From: Streptomyces mangrovisoli | GTDB taxonomy: Bacteria > Actinomycetota > Actinomycetes > Streptomycetales > Streptomycetaceae | Assembly (NCBI RefSeq): GCF_000974985.2 | Contig: NZ_LAVA02000068.1 | Location: 1-43,561, forward strand | Direction: 5' to 3' | Length of the DNA: 43,561 nt | Part shown: positions 17,510 to 25,051 of the stretch, piece by piece | Layout: every line of letters starts with the position of its first letter | How positions within the stretch are numbered: the stretch's first letter is position 1 | Position numbers and translations under genes: made by a program | The notes under the pieces: model-generated | Told to the model about the DNA's origin: nothing | What the model saw: only the letters and a program-made list of their open reading frames with translations | The model's database searches: none

Positions 17510-18892
17510 GTGGCCGCCGACAAGATCGACACCATCGTCAGCCTGAGCAAGCGCCGAGGCTTCGTATTCCCCTGCAGTGAGATCTACGGCGGCCAGCGCG
17601 CCGCCTGGGACTACGGGCCGCTGGGTGTCGAGCTCAAGGAGAACCTCAAGCGCCAGTGGTGGCGCTACATGGTGACCTCGCGCGAGGACGTCGTCGGTAT
17701 CGACTCGTCCGTGATCCTGGCCCCCGAGGTCTGGGTCGCCTCCGGTCACGTCGCCACCTTCACGGACCCGCTCACCGAGTGCACCGCCTGTCACAAGCGG
17801 TTCCGCGCGGACCACCTGGAAGAGGCGTACGAGGCCAAGCACAACCGCCTGCCGGAGAACGGTCTCGCGGACGTCAACTGCCCCAACTGCGGCAACAAGG
17901 GCCAGTTCACCGAGCCCAAGCAGTTCTCGGGTCTGCTCTCCACCCACCTCGGCCCGACCCAGGACACCGGCTCCGTCGCCTACCTGCGCCCGGAGACCGC
18001 CCAGGGCATCTTCACCAACTTCGCCCAGGTGCAGACCACTTCGCGCCGCAAGCCGCCGTTCGGCATCGCGCAGATGGGCAAGTCCTTCCGCAACGAGATC
18101 ACGCCCGGCAACTTCATCTTCCGCACTCGCGAGTTCGAGCAGATGGAGATGGAGTTCTTCGTCAAGCCGGGCGAGGACGAGCAGTGGCAGGAGTACTGGA
18201 TGGAGCAGCGCTGGAACTGGTACACCGGCCTGGGTCTCCGCGAGGAGAACATGCGGTGGTACGAGCACCCGAAGGAGAAGCTCTCCCACTACTCCAAGCG
18301 CACCGCCGACATCGAGTACCGCTTCCAGTTCGGCGGCAACGAGTGGGGTGAGCTGGAGGGCGTCGCCAACCGCACCGACTACGACCTCGGCGCGCACTCC
18401 AAGGCCTCCGGCCAGGACCTCTCCTACTTCGACCAGGAGGCCGGCGAGCGCTGGACGCCGTACGTCATCGAGCCCGCGGCCGGTGTCGGCCGCGCGATGC
18501 TGGCGTTCCTGCTCGACGCCTACATCGAAGACGAGGCGCCCAACGCCAAGGGCAAGCTGGAGAAGCGCACGGTGCTGCGCCTCGACCACCGCCTCGCGCC
18601 GGTGAAGGTCGCGGTGCTCCCGCTCTCCCGCAACCCCGAGCTGTCCCCGAAGGCCAAGGGCCTCGCCCAGGCGCTCCGCGCGAACTGGAACATCGAGTTC
18701 GACGACGCCGGCGCCATCGGCCGCCGCTACCGCCGCCAGGACGAGATCGGCACGCCGTACTGCGTCACCGTCGACTTCGACACGCTCGAGGACAACGCGG
18801 TGACCGTCCGCGAGCGCGACACCATGAAGCAGGAGCGCGTCTCGCTCGACCAGATCGAGGGCTACCTCGCCGGTCGCCTGATCGGCTGCTAG
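17510..18892 (+). CDS. glyS: Glycyl-tRNA synthetase (class II, alpha2 type)
   Basis: A 460-residue GlyRS of the homodimeric type that charges tRNA-Gly. It has the N-terminal IVSLSKRRGFVFPCSEIYGG, motif 2 FRNEITPGNFIFRTREFEQ, motif 3 GVGRAMLAFLLDAY and the C-terminal anticodon-binding domain (from about 360). A zinc-knuckle-like insertion CTACHKRF...CPNCGNKG sits at about 87-130. The start is GTG 17510 with a weak GAAGAGAG site. It is divergent from the Zur-controlled znuA; a 125-base region separates it from the znuA -35. No T-box leader is visible. A strong terminator follows. Confidence 0.97.
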   Translation: MAADKIDTIVSLSKRRGFVFPCSEIYGGQRAAWDYGPLGVELKENLKRQWWRYMVTSREDVVGIDSSVILAPEVWVASGHVATFTDPLTECTACHKRFRADHLEEAYEAKHNRLPENGLADVNCPNCGNKGQFTEPKQFSGLLSTHLGPTQDTGSVAYLRPETAQGIFTNFAQVQTTSRRKPPFGIAQMGKSFRNEITPGNFIFRTREFEQMEMEFFVKPGEDEQWQEYWMEQRWNWYTGLGLREENMRWYEHPKEKLSHYSKRTADIEYRFQFGGNEWGELEGVANRTDYDLGAHSKASGQDLSYFDQEAGERWTPYVIEPAAGVGRAMLAFLLDAYIEDEAPNAKGKLEKRTVLRLDHRLAPVKVAVLPLSRNPELSPKAKGLAQALRANWNIEFDDAGAIGRRYRRQDEIGTPYCVTVDFDTLEDNAVTVRERDTMKQERVSLDQIEGYLAGRLIGC

Positions 18893-18911
18893 TCGACCGC
18901 TCGCACACGTC

Positions 18912-18955
18912 GGCCCCCGGCGCGGGGTCCCTTCGGGGACCTCGCGGCGGGGGCC
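18912..18955 (+). terminator. Hairpin terminator after glyS
   Basis: Two 20-base arms with two mismatches close a TTCG tetraloop, 20 bases after the glyS stop. The stem begins GGCCCCCG and ends CGGGGGCC. There is no long T-run, as usual in Streptomyces. Confidence 0.85.
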
Positions 18956-19019
18956 TTCCGCATGTCCGGGACCGGAAGGCGGGCCGGAGCCGGAGGATAG
19001 CGAGGCGGGCGGGCCGGGG

Positions 19020-19055
19020 TGACAGATGACAGATATTGAAATCTGTCACCTGTCA
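19020..19055. promoter_or_regulatory. 36-bp inverted-repeat operator before the AKR gene
   Basis: Two 15-base arms, TGACAGATGACAGAT and ATCTGTCACCTGTCA, pair with one mismatch around ATTGAA. Each arm also contains a direct repeat of TGACAG. The site ends 16 bases before the aldo/keto reductase ATG. It is A/T-rich compared with its surroundings. The TetR regulator encoded just downstream of the reductase is the obvious candidate to bind it. Confidence 0.7.
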
Positions 19056-19071
19056 TGCGAGGCTGGGTCGC

Positions 19072-20085
19072 ATGACGACGACCACCACCCGAAGCCTCGG
19101 AACCACCGGCCCGGAGGTCTCGGCCCTCGGCCTCGGCTGCATGGGCATGTCCGCGCTCTACGGCCACGCCGACCGGGCCGAGTCCATCGCCACCGTCCAC
19201 GCCGCCCTGGAGGCGGGCGTCACCCTGCTCGACACCGGTGACTTCTACGCCATGGGCCACAACGAACTGCTGGTCGGCGAGGCGCTGCGCACCGCGCCCG
19301 CCGCCCGCCGCGAACAGGCCCTGCTCAGCGTCAAGTTCGGCGCCCTGCGCGACCCGGACGGCGGCTGGTCCGGCTACGACGGCCGCCCCGCCGCCGTGAA
19401 GAACTTCGCCGCGTACTCGCTCCAGCGCCTCGGCGTCGACCACATCGACGTCTACCGCATCGCCCGCCTCGACCCCGACGTGCCCATCGAGGAGACGGTC
19501 GGCGCCATCGCCGAGCTGATCGAGAAGGGGCACGTACGGCACATCGGCCTGAGCGAGGTCGGCGCCGAGACCATCCGCCGGGCCGCGGCCACCGCGCCGA
19601 TCGCCGACCTCCAGATCGAGTACTCCCTGATCAGCCGCGGCGTCGAGCGGAAGATCCTCCCGGTCATCCGGGAACTGGGCATCTCCGTCACGGCGTACGG
19701 CGTGCTCGCCCGCGGGCTGATCTCCGGCCACTTCGGCCGCGACCGGCAGCTCGCCAAGGACGACTTCCGCGCCTACTCGCCGCGCTTCCAGGGCGACAAC
19801 CTGCACCACAACCTCGACCTCGTCGACGCGCTGCGCAAGCTCGCCGAGCAGAAGGGCGTGAGCGTCGCCCAGCTCGCCATCGCCTGGGTCCTCTCCCGCG
19901 GCGAGGACATCGTGCCGCTGATCGGCGCCCGCACCCGGGAGCGGCTCGCGGAGTCGCTCGGCGCCCTGGACGTGACCCTGGACGAGGCGGAACTCGCGGC
20001 GATCGAGGCCGCCGTGCCCGCGGACGCGGCGGCGGGCGAACGCTACGCGGCCGCGGCCATGGCCCACCTCGACAGCGAGCGCTGA
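19072..20085 (+). CDS. Aldo/keto reductase
   Basis: A 337-residue NADPH-dependent oxidoreductase of the AKR superfamily (TIM barrel, cytoplasmic). Family marks include GLGCMGMSALYG, the Asp/Tyr pair in LLDTGDFYAMGHNE, the lysine in LLSVKFG, and the cofactor loop PLIGARTRERLAESLGAL near the C terminus. The usual catalytic histidine of Y-x-x-H-R is replaced: the segment reads VYRIARLDP. This change is shared by a subgroup of actinobacterial AKRs as I remember them, so the gene is not necessarily inactive. I chose ATG 19072 because conserved sequence begins there and the upstream alternatives would run through the operator. It probably forms an operon with the TetR gene. The substrate is unknown. 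Confidence 0.9.
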   Translation: MTTTTTRSLGTTGPEVSALGLGCMGMSALYGHADRAESIATVHAALEAGVTLLDTGDFYAMGHNELLVGEALRTAPAARREQALLSVKFGALRDPDGGWSGYDGRPAAVKNFAAYSLQRLGVDHIDVYRIARLDPDVPIEETVGAIAELIEKGHVRHIGLSEVGAETIRRAAATAPIADLQIEYSLISRGVERKILPVIRELGISVTAYGVLARGLISGHFGRDRQLAKDDFRAYSPRFQGDNLHHNLDLVDALRKLAEQKGVSVAQLAIAWVLSRGEDIVPLIGARTRERLAESLGALDVTLDEAELAAIEAAVPADAAAGERYAAAAMAHLDSER

Positions 20086-20098
20086 CCACCTGGCCGGG

Positions 20099-20104
20099 TA
20101 CGGT
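20099..20104 (+). promoter_or_regulatory. Probable -10 (TACGGT) for leaderless tetR
   Basis: TACGGT ends seven bases before the ATG at 20112, and there is no ribosome site between them. The regulator may have a promoter of its own in addition to read-through from the reductase gene. I see no clear -35. Confidence 0.4.
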
Positions 20105-20111
20105 CTAGGCC

Positions 20112-20699
20112 ATGGCACCACCCGCTGAGACCCTGACCGCCGAGCGCATCCTCGAAGCGACCGAGGAGGTGCTGCGCCGCCACGGCCCGGCCAAGGCCAC
20201 CGTGGTGGACGTGGCCCGCGCGCTCGGCGTCAGCCACGGCAGCGTCTACCGGCACTTCCGGACCAAGGCGGCGCTGCGTGAAGCGGTGACCAAGCGGTGG
20301 CTGGACCGGACCTCGCAGCGCCTGGCGGGCATCGCGGGCGCCACCGACCGGGACCCCGCGACGCGGCTGCGGGAGTGGCTGGCCGCGCTGTTCGACGCCA
20401 AGCGGCACAAGGCGGGTGACGACCCCGAACTCTTCGCCACCTACACCGTGCTGACCGACGAGTACGGCTCGGTGGTCGGCGAGCACATCGAGGACCTCGT
20501 CACCCAGCTGACGGAGATCGTCGCCGCCGGCGTCGCGACCGGCGCCTTCACCGCCGACCCGCGACCCGCGGCCCGCGCCGTCTTCCACGCGACGGGGCGC
20601 TTCCACGACCCCGGCTACGCCAGGGAGTGGCAGCGCCCCGGAGTGGACGAGGAGTTCACCGCGGTCGTGGACCTGCTCCTGCGGGGCCTGACCCGGTAA
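20112..20699 (+). CDS. TetR-family regulator
   Basis: A 195-residue TetR repressor. The helix-turn-helix spans about 10-57 (ERILEATEEVLRRHGPAKATVVDVARALGVSHGSVYRHFRTKAALREAV). The C-terminal ligand-binding domain resembles the TetR_C_11 type (WLAALFDAKRHKAGDDPELFATY). It lies 26 bases after the aldo/keto reductase in the same direction, so it probably controls that gene and itself through the 19020-19055 palindrome. The ligand is unknown. Confidence 0.93.
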   Translation: MAPPAETLTAERILEATEEVLRRHGPAKATVVDVARALGVSHGSVYRHFRTKAALREAVTKRWLDRTSQRLAGIAGATDRDPATRLREWLAALFDAKRHKAGDDPELFATYTVLTDEYGSVVGEHIEDLVTQLTEIVAAGVATGAFTADPRPAARAVFHATGRFHDPGYAREWQRPGVDEEFTAVVDLLLRGLTR

Positions 20700-20703
20700 C
20701 TCC

Positions 20704-20784
20704 TGGTCGCGCAGTTCCCCGCGCCCCTTTCGGGGACGCCCGGACAGCCGTGCCCCGAAAGGGGCGCGGGGAACTGCGCGACCA
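20704..20784. terminator. Perfect 32-bp inverted repeat (GCGCAGTTCCCC family)
   Basis: Arms at 20704-20735 and 20753-20784 are perfect reverse complements over 32 bases and contain the repeat cores 20709-20728 and 20760-20779. The loop of 17 bases ends CAGCCGTG, as in the copy at 2250-2272. It lies between the convergent TetR and serine-hydrolase genes and should stop transcription from both sides. Confidence 0.85.
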
Positions 20785-20870
20785 GCCACGGACCACGGGC
20801 AGCGGACCACGGTCCACGGGGTCGTGGGCCGCAAGCCCTGGCCCCAGGCCGGGGTGGTGCGGGGCGACGC

Positions 20871-22019
20871 TCAGATCACCCCCGCGGCATACCGCCAGAA
20901 CGCCCGCATCAGCGGAGTAGGCGTCGGATTCTCCATCGAGACCTGCGTCAGCAGAACCCCGACCGTGCCGGTCCGCGGGACGACGTGCGCCGTCGTGCCG
21001 CTGCCCCCGACCCAGCCGTAGCGGCCAGGCACGTTCCACGGGTCCACGGGGGCGATGTCGACCTGGCCGCCGTAGCCCCAGCCCTGGCCCTCCAGGAAGA
21101 GGGCGCCGGCCGCGCGCTGGGCCGCCGTGAGGTGGTCGGTGGTCATCCGGGCCACCGAGGAGCGCGTGAGCAGCCGCCGGCCGTCCGCCTCGCCGCCGTT
21201 CAGCAGCAGCCGGCCGAACGCCAGCCAGTCGTCGGCGGTGGAGACCAGCCCGCCCGCGCCGGACGCGAAGGGCGGCAGTTCGGCGTAGTCGCCGTCGGGG
21301 GTGTCCGTGCGCACCAGCGCGCCCACGCCGTCGGGGCGGTAGGCGGACGTGAACCGGTGCCGCTTCCCGGGCGGCACCGCGAACCCGGTGTCCGCCATCC
21401 CCAGCGGTTCGAACAGCCGCTCCGCCAGGAAGTCCGGCAGGGAGCGGCCCGAGGCCCGGGAGATCAGCGCGCCCTGGAGGTCGGACGCCGTGTTGTACAG
21501 CCAGGCGTCGCCCGGCTGGTGCAGCAGCGGCACGCGGGACAGCGCGGCCAGCCAGCCGTCCTGGTCCGCCGAGAGCTGCGGGGAGCGGGTGGGGTCCCGC
21601 ACCTCGAACAGGGCGCGCACGGCCGGCAGTCCGAAGTCGTCGGGGAAGCCCCAGCCGGGCCGTGAGCTCAGCAGGTGCTCGACGGTGATCGGGCGCACGG
21701 CCGGCACCACGTCGTCGAGCGGGCTGCCGGGCGTGCGCACCACCACCGGCTTCTCCAGCTCCGGCAGCCAGCGCGCCACCGGGTCGTCCAGGCCGACCGT
21801 GCCGTCGTCCAGCAGCGTCAGCAGTCCGGCGGCCACCACCGGCTTGGTGATCGAGGCGAGGCGGAACAGGGAGTCCCGGGCCATCGGCGCGGAGCCGTCG
21901 GCGTCCACCGACCCGACGGCCACCACCTCGACGTCCTCGCCCCGGGCCACCAGCCCCACGGCCCCGGGCACGGTTCCGTCGTCGACGTGACGTCGCAGGA
22001 CGTCGTACAGATCACTCAT
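20871..22019 (-). CDS. Serine hydrolase, class C beta-lactamase fold
   Basis: A 382-residue protein of the beta-lactamase/esterase (PF00144) family. The nucleophile is the serine of SxxK in RLASITK (about residue 56), the second motif is YNT in WLYNTASD, and the third, usually KTG or HxG, appears as GSGTTAHV. It has no signal peptide, so it acts in the cytoplasm and is more likely an esterase or D-aminopeptidase-like enzyme than a resistance beta-lactamase. The start is ATG 22019. It follows the small zinc-finger gene in the same direction, 136 bases away. Confidence 0.9.
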   Translation of the reverse strand: MSDLYDVLRRHVDDGTVPGAVGLVARGEDVEVVAVGSVDADGSAPMARDSLFRLASITKPVVAAGLLTLLDDGTVGLDDPVARWLPELEKPVVVRTPGSPLDDVVPAVRPITVEHLLSSRPGWGFPDDFGLPAVRALFEVRDPTRSPQLSADQDGWLAALSRVPLLHQPGDAWLYNTASDLQGALISRASGRSLPDFLAERLFEPLGMADTGFAVPPGKRHRFTSAYRPDGVGALVRTDTPDGDYAELPPFASGAGGLVSTADDWLAFGRLLLNGGEADGRRLLTRSSVARMTTDHLTAAQRAAGALFLEGQGWGYGGQVDIAPVDPWNVPGRYGWVGGSGTTAHVVPRTGTVGVLLTQVSMENPTPTPLMRAFWRYAAGVI

Positions 22020-22155
22020 CAGCGGGCCTCTCCGATGCGGGCGGGTGCGATGCGCCGTTTTCAGGGGTGACCGCGGGCCGCACGGAAAATCATCGGTGGC
22101 GGGCAGGCGCGGGGCGGCGGGGCGCACGGACGGTGTCCACGGCCCCCGCCCCCGC

Positions 22156-22377
22156 TCAGCGCTCCGCCGTGGCTGTGGCCGTCGGGTCCACCGTCGCCTG
22201 GTGGGCCTCGGCCAGGTGCTCCTCCGCCTTCAGCCAGGGCAGGAACTGGGCCGGCCTGCGCCACCCGCAGGTGTCGCACTTGATCGTGCGCTGCACTCCC
22301 GTGCGCTGCACCCGCACCACGTGCTCCCGCCCGTGCCGGTCCCAGCGACTGACCTTGCTCGAGTCGATCTGCGGCAT
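22156..22377 (-). CDS. 73-residue zinc-finger-like protein
   Basis: A small protein of unknown function. It starts at ATG 22377 with GGAGGC just upstream. The middle holds CDTCGWRR followed by HLAEAH, a C-x2-C...H-x4-H arrangement that could bind one zinc ion. The N-terminal half is basic and beta-rich (SRWDRHGREHVVRVQRTGVQRTIKC); the C terminus is disordered (TVDPTATATAER). It lies 86 bases downstream of the DHA2 exporter. A nucleic-acid or zinc-binding role is only a guess. Its codon use and ribosome site suggest it is a real gene. Confidence 0.7.
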   Translation of the reverse strand: MPQIDSSKVSRWDRHGREHVVRVQRTGVQRTIKCDTCGWRRPAQFLPWLKAEEHLAEAHQATVDPTATATAER

Positions 22378-22463
22378 GACGCCTCCAGCGTCCGCGTCCG
22401 GTTTAACTCTCGAACAGCAGGAGTGTGCAGCAAGACCAACATCAACAGGGGATTCTCGGCGGA

Positions 22464-23888
22464 TCAGCCGATGCCCCGCGGCAGCCGCAGGCTCAGCAGC
22501 CCGGTCAGGAGCACGCCCGCGAGCTGCACCAGCAGCGTCGTCACCAGTGCGTCCCGCATCCCCATGCCGGGAGCCAGGGAGAGGAACAGCGTGCCCAGGG
22601 TGGCCACGCCGAGCGTGAGCGCCGACTGCTGCGTGGTGATCATGACGCCGCCGCCGACCCCCGCGCGGGCGGGCTCCACCTCGGACAGCACGATCCGGAA
22701 CAGGATCGGCAGCTGCATCGCCTGGCCCGCGCCCGCGACCGCCGCGCCGGGCAGCAGCTGGACCAGGCCGAGGTCCGGCCACGAGCGCCACGCGGTCAGC
22801 GCGATCAGGCCGACGCCCAGCCCCTGGAGCACCGCCCCCGCGGGCACCACCCGGGTTCCCCAGCGCGCCACCAGCCGCGGACCGGCCAGCGAGACGAGGA
22901 AGAACACGGCCGCCATCGGGGCCAGCGCGAGACCCGCCGGGACCGGGCCGAGCCCCGCCCCGCGCTGCAGCGCCACCGCGACGACGAACATGAAGCCGCT
23001 GAAGCCGATGGACAGCGGGAGGATGATCACCAGCCCGCGGCGCAGCGAGACCAGCGCGAACAGGCTCGGCGGGACCAGCGGGGTCCGGCCCAGCCGGTCG
23101 GCCCTGCGCTCCACCGCCCAGAACGCCACCGCCAGCGGCCCGAACGCCGCCAGCGACAGCCAGGTCCACAGCGGCCAGCCGGCCGACCTGCCCTCGGTGA
23201 GCGGGGCGAGCAGCGCGAGCAGGGCCGCGCCGAGCAGCACCGTGCCGGGTCCGTCGACCGGCTCGGGGCGCTGCGAACGCGTCTCCGGCACGGCCCGCGC
23301 CGCCAGCACCAGGCCGGCCAGCACGACCGGCACGTTCAGCAGGAACACCGCGCGCCAGCCGGTGCCCGCGATGTCGGCGGCGACCAGGATCCCGCCGAGG
23401 ATCTGGCCGGCGATCATGGAGAGCCCGGCCGTGGCGCCGTACAGGCCCATGGCCTTGGCGCGGCGCGGGCCCTGGGTGGCCGCCTGGATGGTGGCGAGCA
23501 CCTGCGGCAGCATCGCGGCGGCCGCGGCGCCCTGCGCGATCCGCGCCGCCACCAGGGTGCCCGCGCTCGGCGCGAGCCCGCAGGCCAGCGAGGTCAGACC
23601 GAACGCGGCCATGCCGCCGAGGAAGAACCGGCGGCGGCCGAACAGGTCGCCGAGCCGCCCGCCGAGGACGAGCAGCACGGCGTAGGCGAGGCCGTAGCCG
23701 GAGACGACGAGTTCGAGGACGGCCTCGCTCGCGTGCAGGTCGGAGCCGATGGTGGGCAGTGCGACGTTGACGATGAAGAAGTCGATGAGGGGGAGGGCCG
23801 CGCCCAGCAGCACGGTGAACAGCCCGAGTCCGCCCAGGGCGGGCGCCGCGGGCGGGCGTACGGTGCGTGAGGTGATGGTTTCGGTCAC
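22464..23888 (-). CDS. MFS exporter, DHA2 (14-helix) family
   Basis: A 474-residue drug/proton antiporter-like membrane protein. The N-terminal half has the motif A equivalent GGRLGDLFGRRRFF and the antiporter motif C-like GLSMIAGQILGGILV. Fourteen hydrophobic segments can be counted. It starts at GTG 23888 and is divergent from an XRE-type regulator, with GTAC-rich inverted repeats between them; it is therefore likely an efflux pump switched by that regulator. The substrate is not readable from sequence. Confidence 0.92.
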   Translation of the reverse strand: MTETITSRTVRPPAAPALGGLGLFTVLLGAALPLIDFFIVNVALPTIGSDLHASEAVLELVVSGYGLAYAVLLVLGGRLGDLFGRRRFFLGGMAAFGLTSLACGLAPSAGTLVAARIAQGAAAAAMLPQVLATIQAATQGPRRAKAMGLYGATAGLSMIAGQILGGILVAADIAGTGWRAVFLLNVPVVLAGLVLAARAVPETRSQRPEPVDGPGTVLLGAALLALLAPLTEGRSAGWPLWTWLSLAAFGPLAVAFWAVERRADRLGRTPLVPPSLFALVSLRRGLVIILPLSIGFSGFMFVVAVALQRGAGLGPVPAGLALAPMAAVFFLVSLAGPRLVARWGTRVVPAGAVLQGLGVGLIALTAWRSWPDLGLVQLLPGAAVAGAGQAMQLPILFRIVLSEVEPARAGVGGGVMITTQQSALTLGVATLGTLFLSLAPGMGMRDALVTTLLVQLAGVLLTGLLSLRLPRGIG

Positions 23889-23917
23889 GCGGTCGAGCCT
23901 GCGCCCCGGCCCAGACG

Positions 23918-23954
23918 GGTACCAGAGTGTCCTTGTCCTGGTACAAGAAGTACC
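23918..23954. promoter_or_regulatory. GTAC-containing operator region between exporter and regulator
   Basis: GGTACAAGAAGTACC (23940-23954) is an inverted repeat with 5-base arms, and the palindrome GGTACC lies 22 bp away at 23918-23923, on the same face of the helix. They sit 30-66 bases from the exporter start and 36-73 bases from the regulator start, in the shared divergent promoter region. Confidence 0.5.
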
Positions 23955-23990
23955 TGGCAACAGGGTCCGCGGCACGGCAGGCTGGAGACC

Positions 23991-25001
23991 ATGGCGACCA
24001 CGGTGACCACGTCGACGACCCGGACCGCAGCCTCCACGGCCACTACCGCAGCCTCCACGGCCACTACCGCAGCCCCCACGGCCGCTACGGCGGCCGCCCG
24101 GCCCACAGCCTCTTCGGCTGCCCCGGCCGCCCCGGCCGACCGCGGCGGCCGTATCCGCCGCCACGAGCTGGCCGTGTTCCTGCGCAGCCGCCGCGAGCGG
24201 ATCAGCCCGGAGCAGGTCGGCCTGCCCCGTGGCAGCCGCCGCCGCACGCCGGGCCTGCGGCGCGAGGAGGTCGCGCAGCTCTCCGCGGTCGGCGTCACCT
24301 GGTACACGTGGCTGGAGCAGGGGCGGGCCATCCAGGTCTCGGTGCAGGTGCTCGACGCCCTCGCCCGCACCCTCATGCTCGACGCGAGCGAACGCGGGCA
24401 CCTCTTCCAGCTCGCGGGCGCCGCCGACCCGACACCGGCCGCGCACTGCACGGGCGTCACGCCCGCCCTGCGGGAGATGCTGCGGGCCCTGGAGCCCGTC
24501 CCGGCCTGCATCCAGAACAGCCGCTACGACATCCTCGCGTACAACCGCACGTACGCGAGGCTGATGGGCGACCTGGACGCCGTACCGCCGGAGGACCGCA
24601 ACTGCATGCTGCTCGTCTACACCAACGACGAGTGGCGCGACTCGATCGTGCACCTGGAGGAGACCCGTCGGCTGATGGCGGCGAAGCTGCGCGCCTCGCT
24701 GGCCGGGCATCTGGGCGAGCCCGCGTGGAAGATGCTGGTCAAGCGGCTGGAGACGGAGTCACCGGAGTTCCGCGAGATCTGGCCGCGCTACGAGGTGGTC
24801 GCCTCGCGCACCAAGACCAAGGAGTTCCGCAACGCCCTGGTCGGGCTGCTTGTTTTGGACCACACCGACCTGTGGCTGGAGCCGCAGTCGGGCGCGCGGA
24901 TGGTCACCTACGTGCCCAAGGACGAGCAGACCCGCGAGCGCCTGGAGCGGCTCCACCTGCTGGCCCTGGAGGCGGAGGCCGCGCGGGGCCAGGACGCCTG
25001 A
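23991..25001 (+). CDS. XRE-family regulator with MmyB-like domain
   Basis: A 336-residue transcription factor. After a low-complexity N-terminal tail of about 45 residues (Thr/Ala/Ser), a helix-turn-helix runs from about 55 to 120 (ELAVFLRSRRERISPEQVGLP, TPGLRREEVAQLSAVGVTWYTWLEQGR). The C-terminal 190 residues match the MmyB-like ligand-binding domain of this family (PACIQNSRYDILAYNRTYARLMGD; ...HTDLWLEP). Such regulators often control an adjacent oxidoreductase or transporter, here the divergent DHA2 exporter. The tail contains a 21-bp tandem repeat, so the functional start may lie later; GGAG stands three bases before ATG 23991. Confidence 0.88.
   Translation: MATTVTTSTTRTAASTATTAASTATTAAPTAATAAARPTASSAAPAAPADRGGRIRRHELAVFLRSRRERISPEQVGLPRGSRRRTPGLRREEVAQLSAVGVTWYTWLEQGRAIQVSVQVLDALARTLMLDASERGHLFQLAGAADPTPAAHCTGVTPALREMLRALEPVPACIQNSRYDILAYNRTYARLMGDLDAVPPEDRNCMLLVYTNDEWRDSIVHLEETRRLMAAKLRASLAGHLGEPAWKMLVKRLETESPEFREIWPRYEVVASRTKTKEFRNALVGLLVLDHTDLWLEPQSGARMVTYVPKDEQTRERLERLHLLALEAEAARGQDA
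24024..24086 (+). repeat. 21-bp tandem repeat, three copies
   Basis: Three units of 21 bases (24024-24044, 24045-24065, 24066-24086). The first two are identical and the third has two changes. They encode T-A-A-S-T-A-T repeats in the N-terminal tail of the XRE regulator and keep the frame. Confidence 0.9.
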
Positions 25002-25051
25002 GGCCGCCCCCGGTCCCGGCCGGGACACCCGAGGCTGGGGCGTGTTGCGCC

